A stretch of 46,454 nt of DNA from Bacteroidales bacterium. Lineage in GTDB: Bacteria; Bacteroidota; Bacteroidia; Bacteroidales; VadinHA17. Of the stretch, positions 33,769-42,826 are shown one piece after another. Under the pieces are notes generated by a model. It did no database searches. It saw only the letters and a program-made list of their open reading frames with translations, and was not told the origin of the DNA. Position 1 is the first letter of the stretch, and each line of letters begins with the position of its first letter. Where the stretch lies: contig JAIPBU010000032.1 of NCBI GenBank assembly GCA_021738535.1, positions 1-46,454 of the forward strand. Reading direction: 5' to 3'. A program made the position numbers and the translations under genes.

Positions 33769-36653
33769 TAACGGTTTCTGCCATTAATGGCAAAACCGAA
33801 AACATCCATGTTAAAAATAAATTTAAAACCGGGTTGACGCTCAAAAGGAAGCCATGCAGCCTGTAACCCTGCTGATAGCCTTACAGGTATGCGCAAAAGA
33901 TAGAAATCAGCAAGCAGTTCAACTCCTGCCGAAGACAAATAGTCTTTTTCATCTCTTAACTCGTTTTCATGAAGATCATATATCCCGTCGGCCAATAAAT
34001 AATCATAAAAGAAAGTGCTTCGTACCCGGTTAACATAAACAAACTGTCCCAGGTTGAAGTCCGGGTAGAACAGGGGCATTGCATAATCAAAGCTGAAGCT
34101 GTTTAGCTTACTTATTATAACATGTTTATCATACCCCCTGGGGAGATTCACCCTGTTGCCCAGTAACAGGCGCTTAAACTCCTGGTTCTCGTGACTGTAA
34201 CTTAGCTTTGTGCCGTGGTCCTTAAAAAGTCCGGGGAAATAAAAAGATGTCCTGAGCGTGGTCTGGGGACCGTAAAGGTCGCTGTCAAACAGGGAACGTG
34301 TGTGGTAAAAATCAATAACCTGTCCAAATCGTGGCCATATGTCGCGGTACGACATACGGTGGAGATTTGACAGGTAAAGCCTGGGACTGAAAAATGTCTG
34401 CCCGTAGTCAAAGTTCCTGCCATCTTCGTCAAGCACATAATTATTTGAATATCTGAAATTGAGTGCCGGATATACTGTTTGCGAATAGCGACCGTGCCTG
34501 AAATATAAGGGTATATAGATGGAGGTGTTTGCTCTCAGGCCTTTGTACATCATGGATGGAATAGCCGCGGTATCATTACTGTTGTAAATTGACGGTTCTC
34601 CCCCGTAGCTGATCCCGAACTCAATGGCGGGATACCATCCTTTCCATATGATATTACTGTGCAGAAGATGCTCACGGTTGCTATATTCATACCCTGCGGT
34701 ACTTACAAGTGAGCCCAGGTTATTCTGTGACATAATTGTGAGTCCAGGGCTTACAGGTATATTATCAAAGGAGATATCGTTTACATTGGCATAAAAAGGC
34801 ATCCAGCTGTGAAACCTGAAGAGAGTGCTCAGCTTACTGTATCTTTCTTTTTTGTAGGATGAGGATATATTGTAATCCTCATTGCTCTTAAGCTTTTCCT
34901 CGCTTTCAATATCATCCATAAAAAGATTTTCAGATATGACTTCATCATAAGAGCCGGCTGCCGGTGCCCCGGTAAGAGATGATGCAATAATGTTACCATC
35001 AGCACTGTAATCAGAGAAATACATGAAGTCTCCTGAAACGGATATATCTTTAATACCATACCTTGATGAGGTAATGCGCTCAGGTTCCGATTCTCCCGCC
35101 AACCTGAAGACATTATCAGTGCCACCGGAGGAGCTGACAAAGAATATAACAGAATCCTTTTTTTGCACCGATTGCAGGTCGTGCCATCCTTCGTCCAGGT
35201 AGGTTTTCCATTCCCCGCCTGACAATACAAGTGACATAATACCCTCTCCTTTATTACCCGATGAAATAAATACTATTTCTTGCATGTCATCTGACCAGGA
35301 CGGGTAGCTGATCAACTTATTGCCGGGGACATAATAACGGCTCTTAATGTCTCCGGTAAGTGCATCAATTATAACAAGCCCGTTGTTGTAATCAGCAGTA
35401 CTTTCCGAAGCAACAATCAAAGATGCATCAGGTGATATGTCCGGTGCAAAAAACCTGCTTTTACGTGTGAGTGTTCTTTTTGAACCGCTCAGGATATTGT
35501 AACTTTTTATCACTGAATAATCCCTGTTCTGCCACCTGGGATCATTGTGATGCCCGGCCCAGACAACGGTATTTCCACTGTAACTGATCCTGTAGGGCCA
35601 TATATTACCCGGTACATGTATTTTTTCTTCTTTACCGCTTGATTTATTAATAAGTACAAAAGATGGGATATCAGAAAGTGATGTCCTGAGGGCTATTATG
35701 CTGTCGCGACCTGCCCTTACAGGTGAATGGTAGCTTATGTAATCACCTTCTTTGCCGGGATTAATAGCTTTGTATTCCTTGTCATTACCGGTTCGTTCTT
35801 CTTCCAGCCATTGTTTCTTTATGTAGATCATTGCCTCATTATAAATCTCTTCCTTGCTGAGATTATTGTATTTTTTAAGGGCTGCATTGAAAGGGTTCAG
35901 GGTATATGGCCTCAGGGCAACGTAATCCATTGGCTCATGCCATATATTATCGCTAAAATTTGAACGTGCCCATGCACTCATCTGGTAACCAAACTGGTAA
36001 TGGTCAGGTGTGTAATCCCTGTAAGAACCGAATAGCATTTTATCATAGCTGTATATCAGGTCTTCGTCAAGTAAAACTGCTTTAAGCTTCTTTTTGAAAG
36101 ATGGATTTCTGCCTCTTCCCGAATATGAATAGGCACTTTCGGATACTATTGCCTCACCTTCAAGGAACCAGTATGGGGTGAATATACCCAGCGCACCTGT
36201 ATACTGTTCCCCAAAAAGATAGCTCAGCCCTCTGGATACACCACGTCTGAAGCTGCTCATTTGCAGTACATGAGTCAACTCGTGCAGGGCAAGCTGTTCA
36301 GCGTGATCCATCGGTATTGTCTGCTGACCAGGGTAGGGATACAGTTCAATCCTGCGAGGGGCCCATGCCACATAGCCGTTTGATGTTGTAGTATAATTAT
36401 GAATAATGACGGGGATCCTCCTGAGTAAGGGCTCCTTATAAGTACCATTCAGCAGGTCATAGGCTTTCTCAAAGCTGTAAACGTATTTTTCGATCTGTCC
36501 CGAATACGATTCCGGATAAATAAACCTGAAGTGGTATGAATCCAGCTTTTCCCATTTTACTGAGGCCGGTTCCTGCCCTGTCTCGTAGTACTGAGCTTTA
36601 AGGCCGGTGCCGCAGAGTATAAGGAGCGATATAATAATGATCCTGTTTGTCAT
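33765..36653 (-). CDS. Large envelope protein: gluzincin-type peptidase, beta propeller and C-terminal barrel
   Basis: A 962-residue secreted protein with a signal peptide ending near GLKAQ. Residues ~35-275 look like a zinc peptidase: H124-E-L-T-H128 fits HExxH, and WFLEGEA (Glu165 or Glu167) about 40 residues on supplies the third ligand, as in gluzincins of the MA-like type. Residues ~300-570 hold TolB/WD40-like blades (DISPDASLIVASES, then YPSWSDDMQEIVFISS, DISVSGDFMYFSD). The last ~330 residues are strand-rich and aromatic, ending in NRY, and probably form an outer-membrane barrel. No function is assigned. A peptidase domain held at the cell surface by its own barrel is the most economical reading (inference). 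Convergent with the decarboxylase. Confidence 0.75.
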   Translation of the reverse strand: MTNRIIIISLLILCGTGLKAQYYETGQEPASVKWEKLDSYHFRFIYPESYSGQIEKYVYSFEKAYDLLNGTYKEPLLRRIPVIIHNYTTTSNGYVAWAPRRIELYPYPGQQTIPMDHAEQLALHELTHVLQMSSFRRGVSRGLSYLFGEQYTGALGIFTPYWFLEGEAIVSESAYSYSGRGRNPSFKKKLKAVLLDEDLIYSYDKMLFGSYRDYTPDHYQFGYQMSAWARSNFSDNIWHEPMDYVALRPYTLNPFNAALKKYNNLSKEEIYNEAMIYIKKQWLEEERTGNDKEYKAINPGKEGDYISYHSPVRAGRDSIIALRTSLSDIPSFVLINKSSGKEEKIHVPGNIWPYRISYSGNTVVWAGHHNDPRWQNRDYSVIKSYNILSGSKRTLTRKSRFFAPDISPDASLIVASESTADYNNGLVIIDALTGDIKSRYYVPGNKLISYPSWSDDMQEIVFISSGNKGEGIMSLVLSGGEWKTYLDEGWHDLQSVQKKDSVIFFVSSSGGTDNVFRLAGESEPERITSSRYGIKDISVSGDFMYFSDYSADGNIIASSLTGAPAAGSYDEVISENLFMDDIESEEKLKSNEDYNISSSYKKERYSKLSTLFRFHSWMPFYANVNDISFDNIPVSPGLTIMSQNNLGSLVSTAGYEYSNREHLLHSNIIWKGWYPAIEFGISYGGEPSIYNSNDTAAIPSMMYKGLRANTSIYIPLYFRHGRYSQTVYPALNFRYSNNYVLDEDGRNFDYGQTFFSPRLYLSNLHRMSYRDIWPRFGQVIDFYHTRSLFDSDLYGPQTTLRTSFYFPGLFKDHGTKLSYSHENQEFKRLLLGNRVNLPRGYDKHVIISKLNSFSFDYAMPLFYPDFNLGQFVYVNRVRSTFFYDYLLADGIYDLHENELRDEKDYLSSAGVELLADFYLLRIPVRLSAGLQAAWLPFERQPGFKFIFNMDVFGFAINGRNRY

Positions 36654-36748
36654 CTCTTTTGAAATCTAAAATATAAAAAGTAAATCAAATTGATTAAATT
36701 CGCCATCTGTATATCTTAACGAATAACATATTGAATCAAATATGGTTT

Positions 36749-39700
36749 ATGAAAAAATATCGCTTAATTAATATATCGCTTGGCTGGTTATCCTTCCTGG
36801 TAGCTGCCATTACTTATATACTGACTGTTGAACCCACAATGAGTTTATGGGACTGCGGTGAGTTTATTGCCACTTCTTATAAACTTGAGGTTGGTCACCC
36901 GCCCGGAGCACCAATGTTTATGTTGCTGGCCAGGTTCTTTAGTTTTTTTACTTCAGATGTGAGCAAGGTAGCTCTTACATCAAATATTATGTCTGCCCTG
37001 GCAAGTGCCTTTACAATTATGTTCCTTTTCTGGACCATAACCCATCTAGCAAGAAAGCTTATCGCATCTTCAGGCTCTGAACCGGGACCGGGACAGACTA
37101 TTGCAATAATGGCAGCCGGTATGACTGGTGCTCTGGCCTACGCTTTTTCAGATACATTCTGGTTCTCAGCTGTTGAAGCAGAAGTATATGCTACTTCATC
37201 ATTGTTTACCGCTCTTGTATTCTGGGCCATACTGAAGTGGGAGAACGAAGCCGATCAACCATTTGCCAACAGGTGGCTGATCCTTATTGCTTACCTCGTT
37301 GGTCTGTCAATAGGTGTACACCTGCTTAACCTGCTTGCAATACCGGCTATCGTCTTTGTTTATTATTTTAAAAAATATGAATTTTCGCGGAAGGGTTTTG
37401 CATATGCGATTATCCTTTCAATAGTTTTCATAGCTCTTATAATGTGGGGATTACTGCCTGGTTTTGTTGTTTTGGCCAGTAAGCTGGAATTATTCTTTGT
37501 AAATAAGATCGGGATGCCTTATAATACCGGCCTTTATGTCTTAATCGTGCTGTTTATTATATCAATCAGCATGGCAATAAGGACAAGTCTCCGGGGTGAT
37601 GACAACAGGAAGATAATGCTATTCTCGGTGGCAACACTTTTATTCAGTGGCATGTGGCTGATGAGCGAAAGTGGCTTCCTGAACATTTTAATCCTTGGCC
37701 TGCTGGCTGTAGTAATATGGCGTTTGTCCAATAAGGCCCATGTGGCACTTAACACATCGCTCACCGTACTGCTCGTTATAATGATAGGTTATTCTTCTTT
37801 TGCGACCATCTTTGTAAGGTCCAATGCCAATCCTCCAATGGATGAGAATAACCCGGAAAATGTTTTCAGTTTCCTCTATTATCTTAATCGGGAGCAGTAT
37901 GGCGACAGGCCACTTGTGAAAGGACCCTATTTCAATGCCCCGGTGGTTGCATATGACAGGGGAAAGCCAACCTATAACCCTATAGATGGTAAGTATAAAA
38001 TTACGAACCGTAAACTGGTTCCTGAATATGATGAGCGCTTTGTTACCCTGCTCCCGAGGATGTACAGTTCACAGTCAAATCATGCCGAGGTATACAAACA
38101 ATGGAACAATTTCAAGGGCAAACCCGTGCAGGTAACCGATTCACAGGGAGAAAAGTCTATCAGACGAAAACCGACCTTTGGTGAAAATCTTAAATTTATG
38201 TTTACCTACCAGGTGGGATATATGTACTTACGTTATTTCATGTGGAACTTTGCCGGAAGGCAAAATGATGTACAGGGATCGGGAGGCCCCTTTAACGGCA
38301 ACTGGTTATCAGGGATTAATGCAATAGATAAGTCGCGGCTGGGACCGCAGGAGCGATTGCCGGATCAGATGAAAAACCATCCCTCGCGGAACGTTTATTT
38401 TTTCCTGCCTTTGTTGCTGGGACTGGCAGGCCTGTATTACCAGCTTAATAATAATAAAAAAGACTTCTGGGTGGTACTCCTGTTATTTATTATGACAGGC
38501 CTGGCAATTGTAATTTACCTTAACCAATACCCAAATCAGCCACGTGAGAGAGATTATGCATATGCAGGGTCTTTTTATTCATTCAGCATTTGGATAGGAC
38601 TGGGTGTGTTATTCCTGAATGATGTGATATCAAAGATTGCAGGTAAGAAGCTTGCAGCAATTGCGGCAGGACTGATTTCCCTGCTGGCCGTACCAACTCT
38701 GATGGCCTCACAGAACTGGGATGACCATGACAGATCAGGCAGGTATACCGCTACAGCAGTGGCAAAAAACTACCTTAAATCTGTTGCACCCAACTCGGTA
38801 CTGTTTACGAATGGTGATAATGACACCTTCCCCCTGTGGTATGCCCAGGAAGTTGAGGGTGTAAGGACTGATGTAAGAGTGTGTAACCTCATGCTCTTTA
38901 ATACTGACTGGTACATTGACCAGATGAAAACAAAGATGTATGAGTCTGAGTCAATGAAGCTCACAATGCCGAAGTCCAAATATTATGACGGGGTAAATAA
39001 CCAGGTCTTTATAATAGAAGATCCCAGGATTACAGGTGTTGTAAGTGTTGACAGGATAGTGGAATTTATCAGGAGCGATGGCGAGGGAACAAAGTACCGC
39101 TTCCCGGATGGCGAAATGCAGGACTATATCCCGGCAAGGAAAATACGCATTCCTGTTGATAAGGAAAAGGTGCTTGCATCAGGTACTGTAAAACCGGAGG
39201 ATGCAGATCTGATAGTTCCCTATATCGATATTACCCTCGAAGGGAATTATATACTTAAAAGCCAGATGATGGTACTTGATTTCCTGGCCCAGAACGATTG
39301 GGAAAGGCCGGTATACTTCGTTACAGGATACCATAACGACGCCCTGGGCCTTGAAGACTATTTTCAGCTGGAAGGGAATGCTTACAGGTTAGTACCAATA
39401 AAATCTGAAAACAAAAACTGGCTTGAATACGGAAGGATTGATACGGATATATTGTATGATAATCTGATGCATAAATTTACCTGGGGCAATGCAAATGATC
39501 CCGATGTAAATATTGATTACTATCATCAGCATACCCTGCTTGTGGTGAGGGCACGTCTTAACTATGCCAAGCTGGCCAGGGCGCTTGCCGGTGAAGGGGA
39601 GAAGCAGAAAGCTGTTGAGGTGCTCGATCATATTATGAATGAACTTCCCCTGGAGAATGTGCCATGGGGAAATTATATGCCGGATATAATAGACGGGTAT

Positions 39701-39964
39701 ATAGTAGCAGGGGCAACAGGTAAAGCCAGAGAACTGATCAGCGATATGAAAGAGTATTACAGTGCAGAACTGGATTACTATACCTCTCTGCCGGCATACT
39801 ACATGCGAAATGCTGAGATGGATATACAGATGGCTTTTGGTTATTTCCAGAGAGTGGCAGCTTCATGCAGGCGGAACGGACTTGAAGAAGAAGCTATATC
39901 AATAGACCAGATGCTCAGGGAATATATGGGGTCTTATTATGGCAGGACACAGGGACAAAACTAA
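36749..39964 (+). CDS. DUF2723 membrane protein (TMEM260/protein O-mannosyltransferase-like)
   Basis: A 1071-residue multi-pass protein. The hallmark is near the N-terminus: TMSLWDCGEFIATSYKLEVG followed by HPPGAPMFML, the DUF2723 motif in the first loop with acidic residues expected for a polyprenyl-phosphate-sugar-dependent glycosyltransferase of the GT-C fold. About 12 helices follow to ~680, then a soluble C-terminal part of ~390 residues with a TPR-like end. The eukaryotic relative TMEM260 is an O-mannosyltransferase, so transfer of a sugar to exported proteins is plausible; Bacteroidota glycosylate many secreted proteins. The frame also allows a TTG at 36731; the ATG at 36749 gives the expected cytoplasmic start. 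Confidence 0.88.
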   Translation: MKKYRLINISLGWLSFLVAAITYILTVEPTMSLWDCGEFIATSYKLEVGHPPGAPMFMLLARFFSFFTSDVSKVALTSNIMSALASAFTIMFLFWTITHLARKLIASSGSEPGPGQTIAIMAAGMTGALAYAFSDTFWFSAVEAEVYATSSLFTALVFWAILKWENEADQPFANRWLILIAYLVGLSIGVHLLNLLAIPAIVFVYYFKKYEFSRKGFAYAIILSIVFIALIMWGLLPGFVVLASKLELFFVNKIGMPYNTGLYVLIVLFIISISMAIRTSLRGDDNRKIMLFSVATLLFSGMWLMSESGFLNILILGLLAVVIWRLSNKAHVALNTSLTVLLVIMIGYSSFATIFVRSNANPPMDENNPENVFSFLYYLNREQYGDRPLVKGPYFNAPVVAYDRGKPTYNPIDGKYKITNRKLVPEYDERFVTLLPRMYSSQSNHAEVYKQWNNFKGKPVQVTDSQGEKSIRRKPTFGENLKFMFTYQVGYMYLRYFMWNFAGRQNDVQGSGGPFNGNWLSGINAIDKSRLGPQERLPDQMKNHPSRNVYFFLPLLLGLAGLYYQLNNNKKDFWVVLLLFIMTGLAIVIYLNQYPNQPRERDYAYAGSFYSFSIWIGLGVLFLNDVISKIAGKKLAAIAAGLISLLAVPTLMASQNWDDHDRSGRYTATAVAKNYLKSVAPNSVLFTNGDNDTFPLWYAQEVEGVRTDVRVCNLMLFNTDWYIDQMKTKMYESESMKLTMPKSKYYDGVNNQVFIIEDPRITGVVSVDRIVEFIRSDGEGTKYRFPDGEMQDYIPARKIRIPVDKEKVLASGTVKPEDADLIVPYIDITLEGNYILKSQMMVLDFLAQNDWERPVYFVTGYHNDALGLEDYFQLEGNAYRLVPIKSENKNWLEYGRIDTDILYDNLMHKFTWGNANDPDVNIDYYHQHTLLVVRARLNYAKLARALAGEGEKQKAVEVLDHIMNELPLENVPWGNYMPDIIDGYIVAGATGKARELISDMKEYYSAELDYYTSLPAYYMRNAEMDIQMAFGYFQRVAASCRRNGLEEEAISIDQMLREYMGSYYGRTQGQN

Positions 39965-40374
39965 AAAGCATACTCCTTGCGCGTGAGGTACTTTTCAAGG
40001 ATGCTCAGTACTTTTTCCGGGATTACCGGTTTAAGTATGTACTCGTTACTGCCTGCAAGAATGGATTCATCCTTTGATTCGCGGGTGTAGTAGGCAGTTA
40101 TCATTATTACCGGGGTATTCCTGTGGTGCTTCCTGAATTCCCTGATGCACTCAATGCCGTTGATATAAGGTATAAGATAATCAATCATCAGCATATCAAA
40201 GGCATCCGGGTTTTCTTTTATGTATGTAATGAAATCGTTGCCGTTCAGGAAGGTTACAACATTAGCAGAAGTTGTCTTTAAAAGAACCTCAAAATAGCGT
40301 ATTGAAGCAAGGTCATCATCAACAACTGCAATTGTTTTGTTACTAAGATCTAGTTGGTATTGGTCAGAATACAT
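39961..40374 (-). CDS. Single-domain response regulator (receiver only)
   Basis: A 137-residue CheY-like receiver with no output domain. It shows the acidic cluster VVDDDLASIRYF, phospho-acceptor Asp65 in LMIDYLIPYI, the Thr in MITAY and Lys115 in YILKPV. It must act by binding a partner. It is divergent from the YfiR-SpoIIE phosphatase gene 40541, which makes a shared pathway likely. The open frame reaches a TTG at 40398, but that codon lies in the predicted -7 element, so the ATG at 40374 is used. Its stop overlaps the convergent DUF2723 gene by 4 nt. Confidence 0.88.
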   Translation of the reverse strand: MYSDQYQLDLSNKTIAVVDDDLASIRYFEVLLKTTSANVVTFLNGNDFITYIKENPDAFDMLMIDYLIPYINGIECIREFRKHHRNTPVIMITAYYTRESKDESILAGSNEYILKPVIPEKVLSILEKYLTRKEYAF

Positions 40375-40395
40375 CAGGCTTTTGTTTGCTTTTAG

Positions 40396-40403
40396 CAAAT
40401 TTA
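40396..40403 (-). promoter_or_regulatory. -7 element for the receiver gene
   Basis: Minus-strand TAAATTTG matches TAnnTTTG, predicting a start near 40389, 15 nt before the ATG at 40374. It includes the alternative TTG start codon. No -33 TTG at the right distance. Confidence 0.45.
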
Positions 40404-40440
40404 CGACTTGAAGATAGATATTATCTTTTAAAAAACCGGA

Positions 40441-40463
40441 TTTGTGAACAAGTTATTCACAAA
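40441..40463. repeat. Perfect inverted repeat in the divergent receiver/phosphatase region
   Basis: TTTGTGAA (40441-40448) and TTCACAAA (40456-40463) form a perfect 8-bp inverted repeat with a 7-nt centre. The right arm includes TTATTCACA (40453-40461), which fits the DnaA-box consensus TTATnCACA. Position between two divergent signalling genes suggests an operator. Confidence 0.45.
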
Positions 40464-40540
40464 ACAATAACATTTAAGCAAAACTTGGAAAAGATGAGAA
40501 TTATTTTGAAATTAGATAGTCCAAATAAACCTATCCTCTG

Positions 40541-42418
40541 ATGAATAAAATAATAATTTTTCTCCTGGCGGGTCTGGCCCTCTGCCAGCCTGATGCCGGT
40601 GCCCAGGAAGGTTTTGACAATCGTACAAGGGCACTGTATATTTTTGATATTGCACGCTATGTGGATTACGGTGAAGCACTTGATACCATGGCTCTGTTCA
40701 GGGTTGGGGTGCTGGCTAAAGATTCTGAGTTATACTGGGAAATGGGAAACCTGGCAAAGACCAGGAAACAGATACAGGATGTCCCGGTAAATATTGTTGT
40801 TTTCAGGGATGAGAACAGAATTGAATATACTAATGTCCTCTATGTAGCTAAGGATGAGGGATTCAACCTTGATAAGGTTAAGAGAAACATTGAGGGTAAA
40901 AAGACCCTGCTGATTACTGAGGGATATGAATTCGGGAAATCAATGTTTAACTTCATTGTAGTAAACGGAAATCCAAAATTCGAAATAAATGAAGAGGAAT
41001 TAAACCGGGCAGGGTTATCCATTCCTTCAACCTTGCTCCATCAGGCAGTAAAGACCAGGGAAGACTGGGAGGAATTATATGATGTTACAAATGAGGAGCT
41101 GGAAAAACAGCTTGAGGTGGTAAGGCAGCAGAAAGTAATTATTGCTGAACAAAAACAGGAAATCCTTCAGCAGAGAGCTTTGCTGGATAGCCTCGATAAA
41201 GAAATTGAAAACAGGGAGCAGACACTTGCTGCCAAACAAAAGCAACTGGAGAAGCAGGCTGGAAGAATAAGAGTGCAATCAAATGAGATTACTGAACAGC
41301 AGGTGTTAATAAGCATGCAGCAGGCAGAGGTGCAGGCACAAAAAGATACCCTGGCCATACAGAGGGCGAATATTGACAAACAGCTGGAAGAAATTGACAG
41401 GCAGCTTTCAACAATAAACCAGCAGGAAGAAAAAATTAAGATACAGCTTGAATCTATTGAGAAACAGAAAATAATGCTCTATGCAGCAATATTTGTATTG
41501 TTGCTGCTTGCTTTTCTGGCATACTATATCTACAGGGGTTACAGGATAAAACGGGATGCAAATATTAAACTTGAGGAAAAGAACCGGACTATAATGTCTC
41601 AGAAGGATGAAATTGAAAAACAACGCGATATAGCAGAAACTCAGCGGGATCAGATTGCATACCAGAAAAAACATATCACTGATAGTATAATGTATGCCAA
41701 AAGAATCCAGTCGGCGCTGCTTCCATCACTTGAGCTGTTTAGCGATGAAATTGAGCATTTTGTGCTTTATAAGCCACTGGACATTGTCAGCGGCGATTTT
41801 TACTGGGTGAGCAGGAAAGGAGATAAACAGGTGGTTATTGCTGCAGATTGCACAGGACATGGTGTGCCAGGGGCATTTATGAGTATGCTCGGAGTTACAA
41901 TGCTGAATGAGATTGTGAACGGTAAGGAAATAATGGAGCCGGATAAGATTATAAATATTCTGCGTGATGAAATTATTGATTCACTGAAGCAGTCTATCGA
42001 TGAAGACAGGGTTAAGGACGGGATGGATATGACAATATCCCTTATTGACTTCAAAAATGATAAACTGCAGTTTGCAGGAGCAAACAACCCTATGGTGATA
42101 GTCAGAGATGGTGAATTACTGGCTTACAAAACAGATAAAATGCCCGTAGCTATTCATTATAACATGAAACCTTTCAGGATGCAGGAATTTGATCTTAAGA
42201 AGGGAGATTGTTTATATATGTTCTCTGATGGTTATGGCGACCAGTTTGGCGGACCAAAAGGCAAGAAATTTATGGTTAAGAATCTCAAGAGGAAACTGGT
42301 TGAACTATCCTCTTTACCCATGCTTGAACAGGGAGAAAAACTTAATGAAACATTCGAAACCTGGAAAGGTGATAATGCCCAGGTTGATGATGTAATAGTA
42401 ATAGGAATCAGGTACTGA
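40541..42418 (+). CDS. YfiR-like sensor with coiled coil, one membrane helix and SpoIIE/PP2C phosphatase domain
   Basis: A 625-residue signalling protein. A signal peptide (to ~21, PDAGAQ) leads to a periplasmic YfiR/DUF4154-like domain (~25-175: RTRALYIFDIARYVDYG, FRVGVLAKDS, FNFIVVNGNPKFEINEEEL). A long Gln/Glu-rich coiled coil follows (~184-310), then one membrane helix (311-331), a second short coiled coil, and a SpoIIE-type phosphatase (~385-625). Metal-binding residues are intact: Asp419 in SGDFYW, Asp436 in ADCTGHGVPGAF, Asp563 in FSDGYGD and Asp616/617 in VDDVIV. It should dephosphorylate a Ser/Thr-phosphorylated partner in the cytoplasm in response to a periplasmic signal. No anti-sigma or STAS protein lies nearby; the divergent receiver is the best candidate partner. 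Confidence 0.88.
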   Translation: MNKIIIFLLAGLALCQPDAGAQEGFDNRTRALYIFDIARYVDYGEALDTMALFRVGVLAKDSELYWEMGNLAKTRKQIQDVPVNIVVFRDENRIEYTNVLYVAKDEGFNLDKVKRNIEGKKTLLITEGYEFGKSMFNFIVVNGNPKFEINEEELNRAGLSIPSTLLHQAVKTREDWEELYDVTNEELEKQLEVVRQQKVIIAEQKQEILQQRALLDSLDKEIENREQTLAAKQKQLEKQAGRIRVQSNEITEQQVLISMQQAEVQAQKDTLAIQRANIDKQLEEIDRQLSTINQQEEKIKIQLESIEKQKIMLYAAIFVLLLLAFLAYYIYRGYRIKRDANIKLEEKNRTIMSQKDEIEKQRDIAETQRDQIAYQKKHITDSIMYAKRIQSALLPSLELFSDEIEHFVLYKPLDIVSGDFYWVSRKGDKQVVIAADCTGHGVPGAFMSMLGVTMLNEIVNGKEIMEPDKIINILRDEIIDSLKQSIDEDRVKDGMDMTISLIDFKNDKLQFAGANNPMVIVRDGELLAYKTDKMPVAIHYNMKPFRMQEFDLKKGDCLYMFSDGYGDQFGGPKGKKFMVKNLKRKLVELSSLPMLEQGEKLNETFETWKGDNAQVDDVIVIGIRY

Positions 42419-42422
42419 GTAC

Positions 42423-42653
42423 CTAGTCACATTCCCATTGCGTGGTAGTACTTCCAACTGTCGTGGGAGGAGTTGCCTCAATTGTCACTAGTTCTGCACC
42501 ACAGTATTCAGCTTCCTGGGCCGAATTAATAAGGACTCCATTCTCGTAAGTGTTGAGACTGCATATTTTACAGTTGTTGAGTAACTCTTCACACGAGGTA
42601 ATACCGGCAGCCAGCAGTAAAAAAGCGGCAAAAATAAAGACTTTCTTTTTCAT
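42423..42653 (-). CDS. Small lipoprotein of unknown function
   Basis: A 76-residue protein with a lipoprotein signal (FIFAAFLLLAAGITSC, lipobox Cys21). The mature part is short, with CKICSLNTYENG, a further Cys in AEYCGAEL and a Thr-rich tail ending WECD, so disulfides are possible (five Cys beyond or including the lipid Cys). No family is recognised. It starts downstream of a good -7 element and an inverted repeat, and its end is 4 nt from the convergent phosphatase gene. Confidence 0.72.
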   Translation of the reverse strand: MKKKVFIFAAFLLLAAGITSCEELLNNCKICSLNTYENGVLINSAQEAEYCGAELVTIEATPPTTVGSTTTQWECD

Positions 42654-42742
42654 CGTCTTTGGGTTTAAGTAGATTAATATGTCAAGTACTGTGTTGGTTA
42701 TTTTCAGAGCATGGATGCAAAACAGAATCCTGCACTTCTTAC

Positions 42743-42776
42743 CAAAGTTAATAAAATAGACTTATTTTAGTCTATT
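42743..42776 (-). promoter_or_regulatory. Promoter and candidate operator of the small lipoprotein gene
   Basis: Minus-strand TAACTTTG (42743-42750) matches TAnnTTTG. A perfect 8-bp inverted repeat, AATAGACT (42755-42762) and AGTCTATT (42769-42776), fills the region between -13 and -35. A protein bound there would control the promoter. The repeat could also serve the divergent ThuA gene. Confidence 0.45.
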
Positions 42777-42826
42777 ATTTATATCTTTCTTTTCTTAAGA
42801 CTATTCTGAATTAATAAAGGTTGCCT

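Noticed and set aside
36683..36695. AATCAA-A-TTGATT palindrome in the divergent region before the DUF2723 gene
   Set aside because: It is a short, AT-rich palindrome expected by chance in this composition, with no regulator nearby.
40441..40463. CRP-type site (TGTGA...TCACA) or replication origin (DnaA box)
   Set aside because: The half-sites are 9 nt apart instead of 6, and a single DnaA-box-like arm without further boxes, an AT-rich unwinding region or dnaA/dnaN genes does not support an origin.
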